Of a stretch of DNA of 64,000 nucleotides, positions 45,059-54,668 are shown one piece after another (within the stretch, counting starts at the first letter, position 1; each line of letters starts with the position of its first letter). The stretch is from the NCBI RefSeq assembly GCF_002934455.1, contig NZ_PTIR01000002.1, forward strand, positions 459,620-523,619, read 5' to 3'. Source of the stretch: Trinickia symbiotica (GTDB lineage: Bacteria > Pseudomonadota > Gammaproteobacteria > Burkholderiales > Burkholderiaceae). The notes below the pieces were generated by a model. It did no database searches, had not been told where the DNA came from, and saw nothing but the letters and a program-made list of their open reading frames with translations. Position numbers and translations under genes: made by a program.

Positions 45059-46270
45059 ATGCTTCAGGCTTTGCGACGGCAAGCGACGTTCGAACAACGC
45101 CCATCGCTCATCGTAAGCGCCGCCGTGCTCGGCGTGCTTTATGCAGGCAGCCCGCTGGTCACGCCACTGTATCCCCAGTATCAGCGTAGTTTCGGCCTAT
45201 CCGAGCTGACCATCACGCTCGTCTATGCCTCTTACGTGATCGGCAACCTTAGCGCGCTGTTCCTTTTCGGCCGGGTGTCCGATGGGGCTGGCCGGCGGCC
45301 CGTCAGTCTCGCCGTGCTCGCCGTGGCGATCGTCAGCACGCTGCTGTTCCTGCTCGCCACGCACCCCGCATGGCTTTTTGTCGCCCGCGCGGCGAGTGGC
45401 CTCGCAATCGGAGTGGGCGCCGCCACGGCAACGGCATGGATCGCGGAACTCCACCCCTCGGCCGACAAAGCGGCCGCAAGCCGCCTGGCCGCGGCGGTCA
45501 ATCTCGTCGGCCTAGCTGGCGGTGCAGTGATCGCGGGCTTGCTTGCGCAATTCGTTCCGTGGCCGCTGCGCACGGTGTTCGTCGTCTATCTAGCGGTGCT
45601 CATCGCCACCGCGGTGCTGACTGCGTTGTCGCGCGAAACCGTCGAGCAACGAGTTCATTCGGCCGCCGAACTTTCGATCGAGCCGCGCATCGGCGTTCCG
45701 CCGGAGCTGCGCACGGCGTTCATCGCCCCAGCCGTAACGGCATTCGCGACTTTCGCGTTGCTCGGGTTCTACGCCGCTCTTTTGCCGAATCTGCTCGGAG
45801 ACAGCATGCATATGCATAGCCCCGTACTCAGTGGGGCGATCGTCGCCGAGCTTTTCGCCGCGAGCGCGATCACGGTCATCGTGACACCGATGCTCGCGGC
45901 GCATGTCGCCATGTTCGCGGGCTTGTGGCTGCTTCCCCCAAGCCTCGCGCTCTTGCTATGGGCACAGATCGCCGGCTCGGTTGCGCTGCTGGTCGTCGCA
46001 ACCGTGCTCTGCGGGGTTTCGACCGCGCTCGGCTTTCGCGGAAGCCTGCAGGAAGCCAACCGAATGGCGCCCGCCGAGCGACGTGCCGAGTTGTTGTCGG
46101 CGTACCTGCTGTGTTGCTATACCGGCAATTCGCTGCCGGCTGTCGGCGTCGCCTTGCTCTCGCGCAGCGTCGGGCATCTTTGGGCCAACGTTACGTTCGC
46201 CGCCGTGTCGGTAGCGCTCGCGTTCATTGCTCTGGCAGTCGGTGCCCGCCACGTCCACCGGACGATGTGA
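45059..46270 (+). CDS. MFS transporter
   Basis: 403 residues from the ATG at 45059, preceded by AAGGAGAA; upstream in-frame codons lack a site. Twelve hydrophobic segments are seen, with motif A as LFGRVSDGAGRRPVSL and an Arg-rich loop after helix 4. The sequence resembles small exporters of the YnfM/AraJ type. Substrate unknown. Confidence 0.88.
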   Translation: MLQALRRQATFEQRPSLIVSAAVLGVLYAGSPLVTPLYPQYQRSFGLSELTITLVYASYVIGNLSALFLFGRVSDGAGRRPVSLAVLAVAIVSTLLFLLATHPAWLFVARAASGLAIGVGAATATAWIAELHPSADKAAASRLAAAVNLVGLAGGAVIAGLLAQFVPWPLRTVFVVYLAVLIATAVLTALSRETVEQRVHSAAELSIEPRIGVPPELRTAFIAPAVTAFATFALLGFYAALLPNLLGDSMHMHSPVLSGAIVAELFAASAITVIVTPMLAAHVAMFAGLWLLPPSLALLLWAQIAGSVALLVVATVLCGVSTALGFRGSLQEANRMAPAERRAELLSAYLLCCYTGNSLPAVGVALLSRSVGHLWANVTFAAVSVALAFIALAVGARHVHRTM

Positions 46271-46531
46271 CGGGTCCTGAACGCGGGCCGGCCCGCGCGC
46301 GGCAATCCGGCTAGTCGCGAGACCGCACAACAGGACATCGCCCTCCCCACGCCGGCTTCCTCGCACCCGCGATTCATCCCGCGATGCGACGTTCCGCGGC
46401 AACTCAACGCCCCGCAGTTGCGATCGACGCCATTTCCCCGTCACGTAAACCCGTACCCCATTCCGCTTGCCACCACCGTTTTGAAGGCATATATTGGAAT
46501 ACACCATTTAACTATTTCTATGCAATAACTC

Positions 46532-47293
46532 ATGAGCGACGACATCCTGCTGTCGAATCACGGCCGCGTTGCGGTGATCACATTGAACCGTCCCGACCGC
46601 CTCAATGCGTGGACCACGCCTATGCGTGAACGGATCATCGAAGCGCTTCACCGTTTCGATGGCGATGAAGAGGTCCGGGCAATCGTCATGACGGGCGCCG
46701 GCGATCGCGCGTTCTCGGCCGGCCAGGACCTGGCCGAAGCGCATGACTTCGATGGCGAGCGTGCGGTGGCCTGGGTACGCGAGTGGGAGCGCTATTACGA
46801 TGCATTGCGCAGCCTGAGCAAGCCGCTCGTGATGGCACTGAACGGCACGGCGGCGGGATCCGCGTTCCAGGTCGCGCTCTTGGGCGACATTCGAGTGGGC
46901 CACCCGGGCGTGCGCATGGGACAGCCCGAGATCAACGCGGGCATCGCGAGCACGACAGGCCCGTGGATCATGAACGCCATGCTCGGCATGTCGCGCACGA
47001 TCGAGTTGACACTAACGGGTCGACTGATGGACGCGTCCGAATGTGAGCGCATCGGCCTGATCCATCACCTGGTACCCGCCGATCAGGTGTTCACCAAGGC
47101 GCTCGAAATCGCCAACGAGCTGGCTGCGAAGCCGCCAGTGGCGATGCGACTCGACAAGCAGCGCTTCCGAGAAATGACCGAAGCTGGCTTTCGCGATTGC
47201 ATCGCAGCCGGTCAGCGCATTCAGAGGGAAGCCTATGACTCCGGTGAGCCGGCACGCATGATGGAAGAGTTTTTTCGTCGCCGTGCCAAATAG
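46532..47293 (+). CDS. Enoyl-CoA hydratase/isomerase family protein
   Basis: 253 residues. The crotonase oxyanion-hole segments are present (RAFSAGQDLAEA and LNGTAAGSAFQVALLGDIRVG), with GQPEINAGIASTTGPWIM carrying the acid residue. The second glycine of the usual AAGxG loop is Ser, as in several CaiD-like members. It opens an apparent operon with an ABC importer and an acyl-CoA ligase, so it probably acts on the CoA ester of the imported acid. Confidence 0.9.
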   Translation: MSDDILLSNHGRVAVITLNRPDRLNAWTTPMRERIIEALHRFDGDEEVRAIVMTGAGDRAFSAGQDLAEAHDFDGERAVAWVREWERYYDALRSLSKPLVMALNGTAAGSAFQVALLGDIRVGHPGVRMGQPEINAGIASTTGPWIMNAMLGMSRTIELTLTGRLMDASECERIGLIHHLVPADQVFTKALEIANELAAKPPVAMRLDKQRFREMTEAGFRDCIAAGQRIQREAYDSGEPARMMEEFFRRRAK

Positions 47294-47349
47294 GTGCAGG
47301 CGCAACGAACGCTTGCATTCCTTTCGATAAATCAGGCGGGAGACCGAAG

Positions 47350-48411
47350 ATGACGCATGAATTCAATCCGATACGCCGCCGCGTCTTGCAGCGGGCGGGA
47401 GCATTGGCCGCCGCGGCCGCATTGCCCCGCTGGGCTGGCGCGGAATCGAAGCAGATCGTCGTATCGGATCCCGGAGGCCCCTATACGACCGCGTATAGAG
47501 CGGCTTTCTACGATCCTTTCGAGAAGGCCACCGGCATCAAGGTCGTCAGCGTGGCGCGCGAATCGCAACCCGTCGCGCAGTTCGCCGCGATGGTGCAGAC
47601 GAAGAACTTCATCTGGGACGTGACGACATTGACGTTGTCGCAAGACATCCCCTATCTCGAGTCGAAAGGATTCCTGGAGCCGATCGGGCTCAAGGCGTCC
47701 GATTTTCCCGCGCTGATGCCCGAGGCAGTCACGCCGGATTGGCTCGGCGTCGATGTTTATTCGACGGTGCTCGCGTACCGGACCGACAAATTCGCTCAGA
47801 GCGGTCCGCAATCGTGGGCAGACTTCTGGGACGTCAAGCGCTTCCCTGGGCGCCGCTCTTTGCGACGCAACCCCATCGATACACTCGAGCAGGCGCTGCT
47901 CGCGGACGGTGTGTCGCTCGACAAGCTCTATCCGCTCGACGTAGATCGCGCGTTCAAAAGCCTGGACCGAATCAAACCTCACGTGAACCTATGGTGGACA
48001 TCGGGCGCGCAGGCGATGCAGGCGATCCAGAGCGGCGAAGTCGACATGATGTCGACGTGGAACGGCCGCGCGCAAGCCGCGATCGATGCCGGAGCACCGG
48101 TCAAGATTGTCTGGAATCAGGGGCTTTATTCAATCGAGGGATGGGCCATTCCGAAAGGAACGCCGCACGCTGAATACGCCAAGCAGTTCGTGCGCTTTTG
48201 CGCCAACGCGAAAGATCAGGCGACGCTTACGCAAACGCTCGCTTACGGACCAACAAACCGTGATTCGTTCGCCAGCATACCGCCGGCACGGGCGGCGATG
48301 CTGCCGACCGCACCGGCCAACGTGCGCGATATGCGCCTGCCGAGCCCGCAATGGTGGGCCGACAACCGCGCGCGCGTGACGGAGCGCTTCAACAGCTGGA
48401 TCATCGGCTGA
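47350..48411 (+). CDS. ABC transporter substrate-binding protein (polyamine/Fe type)
   Basis: 353 residues. A twin-arginine-like signal (RRRVLQRAGALAAAAALPRWAGA) indicates export in folded form. The mature protein is a type II periplasmic-binding protein of the spermidine/putrescine cluster: IVVSDPGGPYTTAYRAAFYDPFEKATGIKV, WDVTTLTLSQ, and SGEVDMMSTWNGRAQAAIDAG near the ligand cleft. ATPase and permease genes follow within 20 and 10 bases. The linked CoA ligase suggests a carboxylated or betaine-type ligand rather than a polyamine. Confidence 0.9.
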   Translation: MTHEFNPIRRRVLQRAGALAAAAALPRWAGAESKQIVVSDPGGPYTTAYRAAFYDPFEKATGIKVVSVARESQPVAQFAAMVQTKNFIWDVTTLTLSQDIPYLESKGFLEPIGLKASDFPALMPEAVTPDWLGVDVYSTVLAYRTDKFAQSGPQSWADFWDVKRFPGRRSLRRNPIDTLEQALLADGVSLDKLYPLDVDRAFKSLDRIKPHVNLWWTSGAQAMQAIQSGEVDMMSTWNGRAQAAIDAGAPVKIVWNQGLYSIEGWAIPKGTPHAEYAKQFVRFCANAKDQATLTQTLAYGPTNRDSFASIPPARAAMLPTAPANVRDMRLPSPQWWADNRARVTERFNSWIIG

Positions 48412-48430
48412 AGGCGCGAAGGAGTCGAGG

Positions 48431-49507
48431 ATGATTGCGAAGGTCCAGACGATCGGTATCGCAAAGCGCTACGGCGGCACGACCGCGTTGGAGCCGACGG
48501 AGCTCAGCGTTCAGGCCGGCGAGTTTCTCACGCTGCTGGGCCCGTCCGGCTCGGGCAAGACCACGATGCTGCAAATGATCAGCGGGCTGATCGAACCGAC
48601 CGAAGGGCGCATGGAGATCGACGGCCGCGACGTCACGGACGTCGCGCCGGGCAAGCGAGACATCGGTCTGGTGTTTCAGAGCTATGCGCTCTTTCCGCAC
48701 ATGACGGTCTGGGACAACGTCGCTTATGGGCTCAGAATGCGCCGTATGGCGCGACGCGAGCTGCGCGTCGCTGTCGACGCGGCCCTGACGATGGTTCGCA
48801 TGAACGAGTATGCGAGGCGTTATCCGCGAGAACTGTCGGGCGGTCAGCAACAGCGCGTCGCGCTCGCGCGTTGCTTCGCCTATCGCCCGTCCGTCATCTT
48901 GCTCGACGAGCCGCTCGGAGCGCTCGACAAAAAACTGCGGGAGCATATGCAAGGCGAGATACGGCGGCTGCACCTGGAACTGGGGGCGACGTTCATCTAC
49001 GTCACGCACGATCAGGACGAAGCGCTCACGTTGTCGGACAGGATCTGCCTCATGAACCAGGCGCGCGTCGAGCAGATCGGAACGCCGGCCGATCTGTACG
49101 ATCGACCCGCGACGCGTTTCGTTGCCGGTTTCATCGGTCACTCGAACCTGCTCGATGGCACGTTCGAGGCCGAGGCCGACACCGGCACTGCCGCACCGTC
49201 CGCCGCCTTGCGGCTTGCCGCCGGCGGCCGTGCGCCGCTGCCGCACGATGCGTGCGCGGCGACGACCGGCACGCGCGGCTGTCTGCTCGTGCGGCCGGAG
49301 ACAATACGGCTCGTCGACCCCGATGCCGGGTTTTCGGCCGGTGTCATCTCCGACATCGTCTTCTTCGGCAGCGATACGCGCGTCCAATTGACGATGAGCG
49401 ACGGCTCGCTCTTCAACGTTCGCTGCGCGCGCACCGAGAAGCCGCGCATCGGCGAGCGCGTCGGGTTACTGTGGGATCCGCAGCGTACGACGCTGCTCGA
49501 TGCGTAG
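48431..49507 (+). CDS. ABC transporter ATP-binding protein (PotA-like)
   Basis: 358 residues. Walker A GPSGSGKTT, Q-loop VFQSYALFPHMTVWDNV, signature LSGGQQQRVALARC, Walker B VILLDEPLGALDKKLR and the switch His in YVTHDQDEA are all intact. A C-terminal TOBE-like regulatory domain follows. GGAG lies upstream. It energises the adjacent fused permease. Confidence 0.93.
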   Translation: MIAKVQTIGIAKRYGGTTALEPTELSVQAGEFLTLLGPSGSGKTTMLQMISGLIEPTEGRMEIDGRDVTDVAPGKRDIGLVFQSYALFPHMTVWDNVAYGLRMRRMARRELRVAVDAALTMVRMNEYARRYPRELSGGQQQRVALARCFAYRPSVILLDEPLGALDKKLREHMQGEIRRLHLELGATFIYVTHDQDEALTLSDRICLMNQARVEQIGTPADLYDRPATRFVAGFIGHSNLLDGTFEAEADTGTAAPSAALRLAAGGRAPLPHDACAATTGTRGCLLVRPETIRLVDPDAGFSAGVISDIVFFGSDTRVQLTMSDGSLFNVRCARTEKPRIGERVGLLWDPQRTTLLDA

Positions 49508-49516
49508 GGGCGAGAA

Positions 49517-51289
49517 ATGACAACGCTCTCCTACGCATCCCGCGTGAGCGGGAAGGAACGTCCCCGCCGTTCGTTGATTGCGCGCGCGCTGCGCTTCTGG
49601 CCCATCGTCCCGGCACTGGTGTTCCTCGCGGTCTTTTTTCTCGTGCCGGTAGGCGAGATTCTGCAGGGCGGACTTTTCGATGCGAATGGACGGTTCGGAC
49701 TCGCCCAATTCGGGCGGATCGCGGAAACGCCGGTCTATGCGAAGGTCCTCTGGACGACATTCTCGATCGCGCTGACGACGGCGGCACTATCGGTGATCCT
49801 CGGCTACCCGGTCGCTTATCTGCTGAGCCGGATGCCTGGACGCTCGCGCGAACGATGGTTGCTCTGGATCGTGCTTCCGTTCTGGACCAGCTATCTCGTG
49901 AAGACTTACGCATGGATGCTCCTGCTCTCGCGGACGGGCGTCCTCGCCACCCTCGGCAACTCGCTCGGGCTCGGCTCGCATCCTGGCGTCGCGGTTCCTT
50001 CGCTGACGGGCGTATTGATCGGCATGGTCCATGCGATGCTGCCGCTCGCGGTCATGACGATGCTGCCCGTCATGCGCGGCATCGATACGCGTTACGCACA
50101 GGCGGCCGAGACGCTCGGCGCCGACCGCGGCGTGAGCTTCCTGACGGTGTTCGTGCCGTTGTCGGCTCCCGGCGTCGCGGCCGCGGGATTACTCGTGTTC
50201 ATCACCAGCCTCGGCTTCTTTATCGTGCCCGCGTTGCTGGGCACCCCGGCGCAGACGATGATTGCACAGCTCGTGATCTCGTCCGTGCTCGAGACGTTCG
50301 ACATGCGATTCGCCGGAGCGCTCTCGACTGTACTGCTCCTTTGCTCGATCGTGATTTTCTTCGCGTATGACCGCATCGTCGGTCTTTCGTCCTTGACAGG
50401 CGAAATCGCCGAGCGCGCTCGCGGCTCGCTCCTGCGCAGCTGGGCATTCGGTGCGCTCTTCATGATTGGGCGGCTGATTCCGCAGCGAAAGCGAGGTAAG
50501 GCATCCGGCATGCGAGCGCCGCGCTTCGGCGCGCTGCACGCCTACACGCTCGTGGTGCTCGCGGCTCTCGTCGCCCCCGTGCTATCTGTCATCCCCTATG
50601 CGTTCACGCGGGCGGACTACATCGCCTTTCCGCCGCGGCTTTTCAGCTTGCGCTGGTTTTCGACATTTGCGGCGTCCCCCGTCTGGCGCAGCGCGGTCTT
50701 GCGTTCGTTCGAGGTCGGAATCGGCACCGCCGTGCTGTCCCTCGCGCTAGGCTTCGGTGCGACGCTGGCGCTGACCAGAATGCGGCAGCGCGCGAGCAAG
50801 CCGCTCTTCGCATTGCTCGTCGCGCCGCTGATCGTGCCGCGCATCGTGATCGCGATCGGACTCCTCTACCTGCTTGCGCGTCTCGGACTGACGGGCACAA
50901 ACGCGGGGCTGATCGTGGGACACACAGTGCTTGCCATTCCCTACGTCGTGGTCACGCTGGCAGCCGGCCTCCGGCAGTTCGACTGGCGCCTCGACGATGC
51001 CGCACGCATCATGGGAGCATCGGCGCCAAAGCGAGTCGCGACCATTCTCATCCCGCTCATTGCACCGAGCGTGACCGCCGCCCTGTTGTTTGCATTCCTG
51101 GTTTCTTTCGACGATCTGACCATCGCGATTTTCGTGAGCGGCGGCATCAACACGACATTGCCCAAGCAGATGTGGGACGACATCCAGCTCGCCGTCACGC
51201 CGACGCTCGCCGCCGTCTCGACGACGCTCGTCGCGCTCATTGCGCTGATCGTCTGGGTTTCGTCATTCCTGAAGCGCGAGCCGCACTGA
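49517..51289 (+). CDS. Fused ABC permease (PotB-PotC type)
   Basis: 590 residues, about twice the normal length, containing two inner-membrane permease domains in one chain. Each half has its own EAA loop: AAETLGADRGVSFLTVFVPLSAPG in the first (about residues 195-218) and DAARIMGASAPKRVATILIPLIAPS in the second (about 493-517). A basic linker (QRKRGKASGMRAPRFG) joins them. A single polypeptide would replace the usual heterodimer of the spermidine/Fe-type importers. Confidence 0.92.
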   Translation: MTTLSYASRVSGKERPRRSLIARALRFWPIVPALVFLAVFFLVPVGEILQGGLFDANGRFGLAQFGRIAETPVYAKVLWTTFSIALTTAALSVILGYPVAYLLSRMPGRSRERWLLWIVLPFWTSYLVKTYAWMLLLSRTGVLATLGNSLGLGSHPGVAVPSLTGVLIGMVHAMLPLAVMTMLPVMRGIDTRYAQAAETLGADRGVSFLTVFVPLSAPGVAAAGLLVFITSLGFFIVPALLGTPAQTMIAQLVISSVLETFDMRFAGALSTVLLLCSIVIFFAYDRIVGLSSLTGEIAERARGSLLRSWAFGALFMIGRLIPQRKRGKASGMRAPRFGALHAYTLVVLAALVAPVLSVIPYAFTRADYIAFPPRLFSLRWFSTFAASPVWRSAVLRSFEVGIGTAVLSLALGFGATLALTRMRQRASKPLFALLVAPLIVPRIVIAIGLLYLLARLGLTGTNAGLIVGHTVLAIPYVVVTLAAGLRQFDWRLDDAARIMGASAPKRVATILIPLIAPSVTAALLFAFLVSFDDLTIAIFVSGGINTTLPKQMWDDIQLAVTPTLAAVSTTLVALIALIVWVSSFLKREPH

Positions 51290-51324
51290 ACGACATCGAC
51301 ATCGACTAGCAGTAACAAATCCTC

Positions 51325-52860
51325 ATGCACGCCTACCCCGACTGTTTCCCACAACGTCATCCCGAAGACAAGCTCGACTGTGCGCCGCTGATCGTGAGAA
51401 GCCTCGTCAATGCGCAAGCTGGCCCGCGTCTTTTCATCGAAGGCGTGCCCGTCAGCGGCGGCGAGACCGCGCAGCGCATTGCGCAGCTTCGCCGCTGGCT
51501 TTACGACATGGGCCTGCAAGCGGGCGACCATGTTGCAGTGATGTGCGGCAATCACGTCGATCATATCCATCTCATCTATGCATTGATCGTCAGCGGGATC
51601 GTCTGGGTGCCGGTCAACACACGACTCCGCGGTGCGGGACTCGCGTATCTGATCGAACATTCGAGGCCGGCGTTACTCGTCGTGGACGAGGAATTCGCCG
51701 GCGCCGTCGATGCGGCAGGCCTACGCGGCATACGCCGCGAACGGCCGCCTTCATTCCTGGCGTCGGACGAAAACATTACGCTCGATGCGCCCAACCTCGA
51801 ACCCGATCACACGCTATGCATCATCTATACATCGGGAACGACCGGTGCACCGAAGGGCGTCGTATTCACACACAGGATGATGCGCATTGCCGGCGAGGCC
51901 GTGCTACAGGTCGCCGACGTGCGCGGCGGTGACCGCCTGCTGCTGTGGGAGCCGTTGTGTCACATCGGCGGCGCACAGATATTGTTGCTGCCTTTTCTGG
52001 AAAACATCGAGCTTCACGTGGTGCCACGCTTTTCGGCGTCGCGGTTCTGGGACGACGTCGCGCGTGCGCGCGCAACGCACTTGCATTACCTGGGCGGCGT
52101 GCTTGATATTCTAATGCAGCTGCCCGAGGAGGCGCAGCCGCGCAATCCTACGCTGCGTGTTGCGTGGGGCGCAGGCGTTGGGGCAACGAACTGGCGCGCC
52201 ATCGAAGAGCGGCTGCACGTGCGACTGCGCGAGTGCTATGGAATGACGGAATGCTCGAGCTTCGCGACGCTCAACCGCACGGATAAGCCCGGTTCGATCG
52301 GCCGACCTTTGCCGTGGCTCGATGTTGACCTGCTCGACGACCACGGCAACCCCGTAGCGCCGGGTGAGCCGGGCGAAATCGTGTTGACGAGCCGCGTCGA
52401 AGGTGCGTTGCTGCCCTGCTATCTCGACAACGAGGAAGCCACGCGCTCCGCTTTGCGAGAAGGTCGGCTGCATACAGGAGATTGGGCGCGGCGCGATGGC
52501 GAAGGCGATCTGTTTTTCGTTGGGCGCCGTACCGATAGCATGCGGGTGCGCGGCGAAAACGTGTCTGCTTGGGAAATCGAACGCATCTTCGCGTCGCACC
52601 CGGCAATCCGCGCAAGCGCCGCGATCGGCGTGCCGTCACCGATCGGAGAACAGGACATTCTGCTCAACGTCCAGTTCAAGGACGAACCGGTCGACTGGCC
52701 GTCTCTCCATGCATGGGCGCGCAAGCAGCTCGCGAGCTATCAGCTGCCGCGCTATTACCGCGCCATCGCGCAGTTCGATATGACACCGAGCGAGCGAGTG
52801 AGGAAACACATGCTGTCGCGCGATCTGCGCGACGTCTGGGATTCGGGAACGCTCAAATAG
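51325..52860 (+). CDS. AMP-dependent acyl-CoA ligase (CaiC-like)
   Basis: 511 residues. ANL-family motifs are present: IIYTSGTTGAPKGVVF (A3), RECYGMTECSSF (A5), HTGDWARRD (A7) and VGRRTDSMRVRGENVSAWEIE (A8). The A10 region reads MTPSERVRKHML, so the usual catalytic Lys of the TxxxK motif appears as Arg; such variants occur in carnitine-CoA-ligase-like groups, and activity needs testing. It follows the importer by 35 bases and, with the hydratase, should activate and process the imported acid. Confidence 0.88.
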   Translation: MHAYPDCFPQRHPEDKLDCAPLIVRSLVNAQAGPRLFIEGVPVSGGETAQRIAQLRRWLYDMGLQAGDHVAVMCGNHVDHIHLIYALIVSGIVWVPVNTRLRGAGLAYLIEHSRPALLVVDEEFAGAVDAAGLRGIRRERPPSFLASDENITLDAPNLEPDHTLCIIYTSGTTGAPKGVVFTHRMMRIAGEAVLQVADVRGGDRLLLWEPLCHIGGAQILLLPFLENIELHVVPRFSASRFWDDVARARATHLHYLGGVLDILMQLPEEAQPRNPTLRVAWGAGVGATNWRAIEERLHVRLRECYGMTECSSFATLNRTDKPGSIGRPLPWLDVDLLDDHGNPVAPGEPGEIVLTSRVEGALLPCYLDNEEATRSALREGRLHTGDWARRDGEGDLFFVGRRTDSMRVRGENVSAWEIERIFASHPAIRASAAIGVPSPIGEQDILLNVQFKDEPVDWPSLHAWARKQLASYQLPRYYRAIAQFDMTPSERVRKHMLSRDLRDVWDSGTLK

Positions 52861-52982
52861 CGCTGGTGGCTGAGCTTTTGCCGCTGAAGGAAGGACCGCC
52901 TCAGGGTCGCAACACGCATCGTATACATCGATCGTTTGATTGATTGCGATAATGTGCGTATTTCAAGCTTTTCAGGACGAAC

Positions 52983-53852
52983 GTGGCTACCGCTTCCAAC
53001 AAAGACCCATCAAGAAGGAAGGCAGCGAAGGGACAGCCGGCGCAGGTTGCCGCTGATGCCAACTCATCGCCGCTCTTCGTGCAGTCCGTCGAGAAGGCGA
53101 TGTCCGTTTTGACCGCATTCGACGGCAGCAAGCGGCAACTCTCGTTGTCCGAAATCGCCGCGCTGACTGGCTTCGATATGAGCGCCACACAGCGCTTCAC
53201 GTACACGCTCGCCGTGCTGGGCTACCTGCGCAAGGACCCCGATAGCCGCAAGTACGAGCTCTCGCCCAAGTTGCTCGATTTCACCTACCACTACCTGACG
53301 TCGAACGAGCTCGTCAGCCGTGCGACGCCGTACCTGCAGCAACTCGGCTCGGAAACGGAGGAAGCCACCAATCTAACGGTGCTCGACGATACGGATATCG
53401 TCTTTGTCCTGCGCATCGTGAGCCGCAACGTGTTCAATGCGCATGTGATCACGGGCTCCCGGTTGCCAGCGTACTGCACGGCACCGGGCCTCGCCATGCT
53501 CGCAACGTTCAATGACGGCGAAATAGATGACATCCTTTCCCGCTCGCATCTCGTCCCCTATACCTCGTCGACGGTATACGAACCGCAGCGGATCAAAAAG
53601 CGGATCGTGCAGATTCGCAAACAAGGCTACGCGCATGCGGAGGACGAGTACTTCCTCAGCGACATCTCGACCGCTGCAGCGATCGTCAATGCCCACGGCC
53701 GCGCGATTGGGGCGGTCAACATCGCCGTCGCTCGGCCGAGGTGGGATGCGACGCGGGACGAGAAGCGCTTTGCAGATCTCGTGATTTCGACGGCCTCGGC
53801 AATCTCGTCGAGGCGGGTGTCTGCACAGATGGTGCCGTCAGGTTCGATATAA
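52983..53852 (+). CDS. IclR-family transcriptional regulator
   Basis: 289 residues from a GTG start. The winged helix (VEKAMSVLTAFDGSKRQLSLSEIAALTGFDMSATQRFTYTLAVLGYL) and the IclR effector domain (NLTVLDDTDIVFVLRI, then RLPAYCTAPGLAMLA and GYAHAEDEYFLSDISTAAAIVN) are complete. It closes the hydratase-importer-ligase operon and probably controls it. Confidence 0.9.
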   Translation: MATASNKDPSRRKAAKGQPAQVAADANSSPLFVQSVEKAMSVLTAFDGSKRQLSLSEIAALTGFDMSATQRFTYTLAVLGYLRKDPDSRKYELSPKLLDFTYHYLTSNELVSRATPYLQQLGSETEEATNLTVLDDTDIVFVLRIVSRNVFNAHVITGSRLPAYCTAPGLAMLATFNDGEIDDILSRSHLVPYTSSTVYEPQRIKKRIVQIRKQGYAHAEDEYFLSDISTAAAIVNAHGRAIGAVNIAVARPRWDATRDEKRFADLVISTASAISSRRVSAQMVPSGSI

Positions 53853-53906
53853 GGACGTTTCGTACCCGAGCGGGTATGAGCACATGACCGAGCCCCAACT
53901 GCGGGA

Positions 53907-54302
53907 TCACTCGGCTTCGAGCAATTCCTTAAGCCTCTTCAAGTCGCGCATGACCCATTCCGCGTCGGCCGCAAATTTTTCGTCGATCATCCCTGGGACG
54001 CGGAAAAGCGTGAATTGCACTTCCGTGCCCGTGCCATTCGAAATCACGCGCATTGGTACATAGATCTCGGTGCCGTCGGGCAGTTCGACGTAGTGATCGA
54101 GCACACCGTATGCACTGAGTTCGGTGAAGCGAATCTTCACGGGGCCGCTCTCTGCTTCGAATCGCCACACGGGTCCATCGTTGCCGATAGGTTTGCCGAG
54201 GCCCGAGGCCCATTGTGCGAAGGAGGCAGGCCGCGACGTAAAGTCGTACACGTCTTGCTGGCTTCGTTGGATCGATACACTGATTGTTTTCGATTCAGCC
54301 AT
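53907..54302 (-). CDS. SRPBCC-domain protein
   Basis: 131 residues from the ATG at 54302 (54308 adds two residues). The helix-grip pattern starts with KTISVSIQRSQQDVYDFTSRPASFAQWASGLG and continues with the curved beta sheet (VKIRFTELSAYGVLDHYVELPDGTEIYVPMRVI) and a C-terminal helix. A lipid- or small-ligand-binding pocket is expected. It converges with the IclR gene and is divergent from the DUF3820 gene. Confidence 0.85.
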   Translation of the reverse strand: MAESKTISVSIQRSQQDVYDFTSRPASFAQWASGLGKPIGNDGPVWRFEAESGPVKIRFTELSAYGVLDHYVELPDGTEIYVPMRVISNGTGTEVQFTLFRVPGMIDEKFAADAEWVMRDLKRLKELLEAE

Positions 54303-54452
54303 TGGCATCGTAGTGCGGCTCCCAGGTCGGATATCGAGCGACGTGCTTGCTGTTGCCGACCGCAGATTGTCGACGATTCAGGGCTGGACGCGGAATGGCT
54401 CATTTATGTGGCCGAGTGCCGCCCACATAAGAAAGCCGTGCACAATACCGCT

Positions 54453-54668
54453 ATGCAAATCCCCGACCTTGAACGCCTTGTCACTCTCAGTATGCCCTTC
54501 GGCAAATATAAAGGCCGAATCATCGCTGACCTACCCGGGTATTACCTCAATTGGCTTGCCCGCGAAGGGTTCCCGCGGGGCGAGTTGGGCCGGCTGCTCG
54601 CGCTGATGCACGAAATGGATCATAACGGCCTGAGGGGCTTGCTGGAGCCGCTGCGCAAACGCGGATAG
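54453..54668 (+). CDS. DUF3820 family protein
   Basis: 71 residues from the ATG at 54453. The hallmark MPFGKYKGRIIADLPGYYLNWLAREGFPRGELGRLLALMHEMD defines DUF3820, a small family with a conserved GKYKG motif found as a stand-alone protein and next to exonuclease domains. Its role is not established. A longer upstream frame lacks family similarity and a ribosome-binding site. Confidence 0.85.
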   Translation: MQIPDLERLVTLSMPFGKYKGRIIADLPGYYLNWLAREGFPRGELGRLLALMHEMDHNGLRGLLEPLRKRG

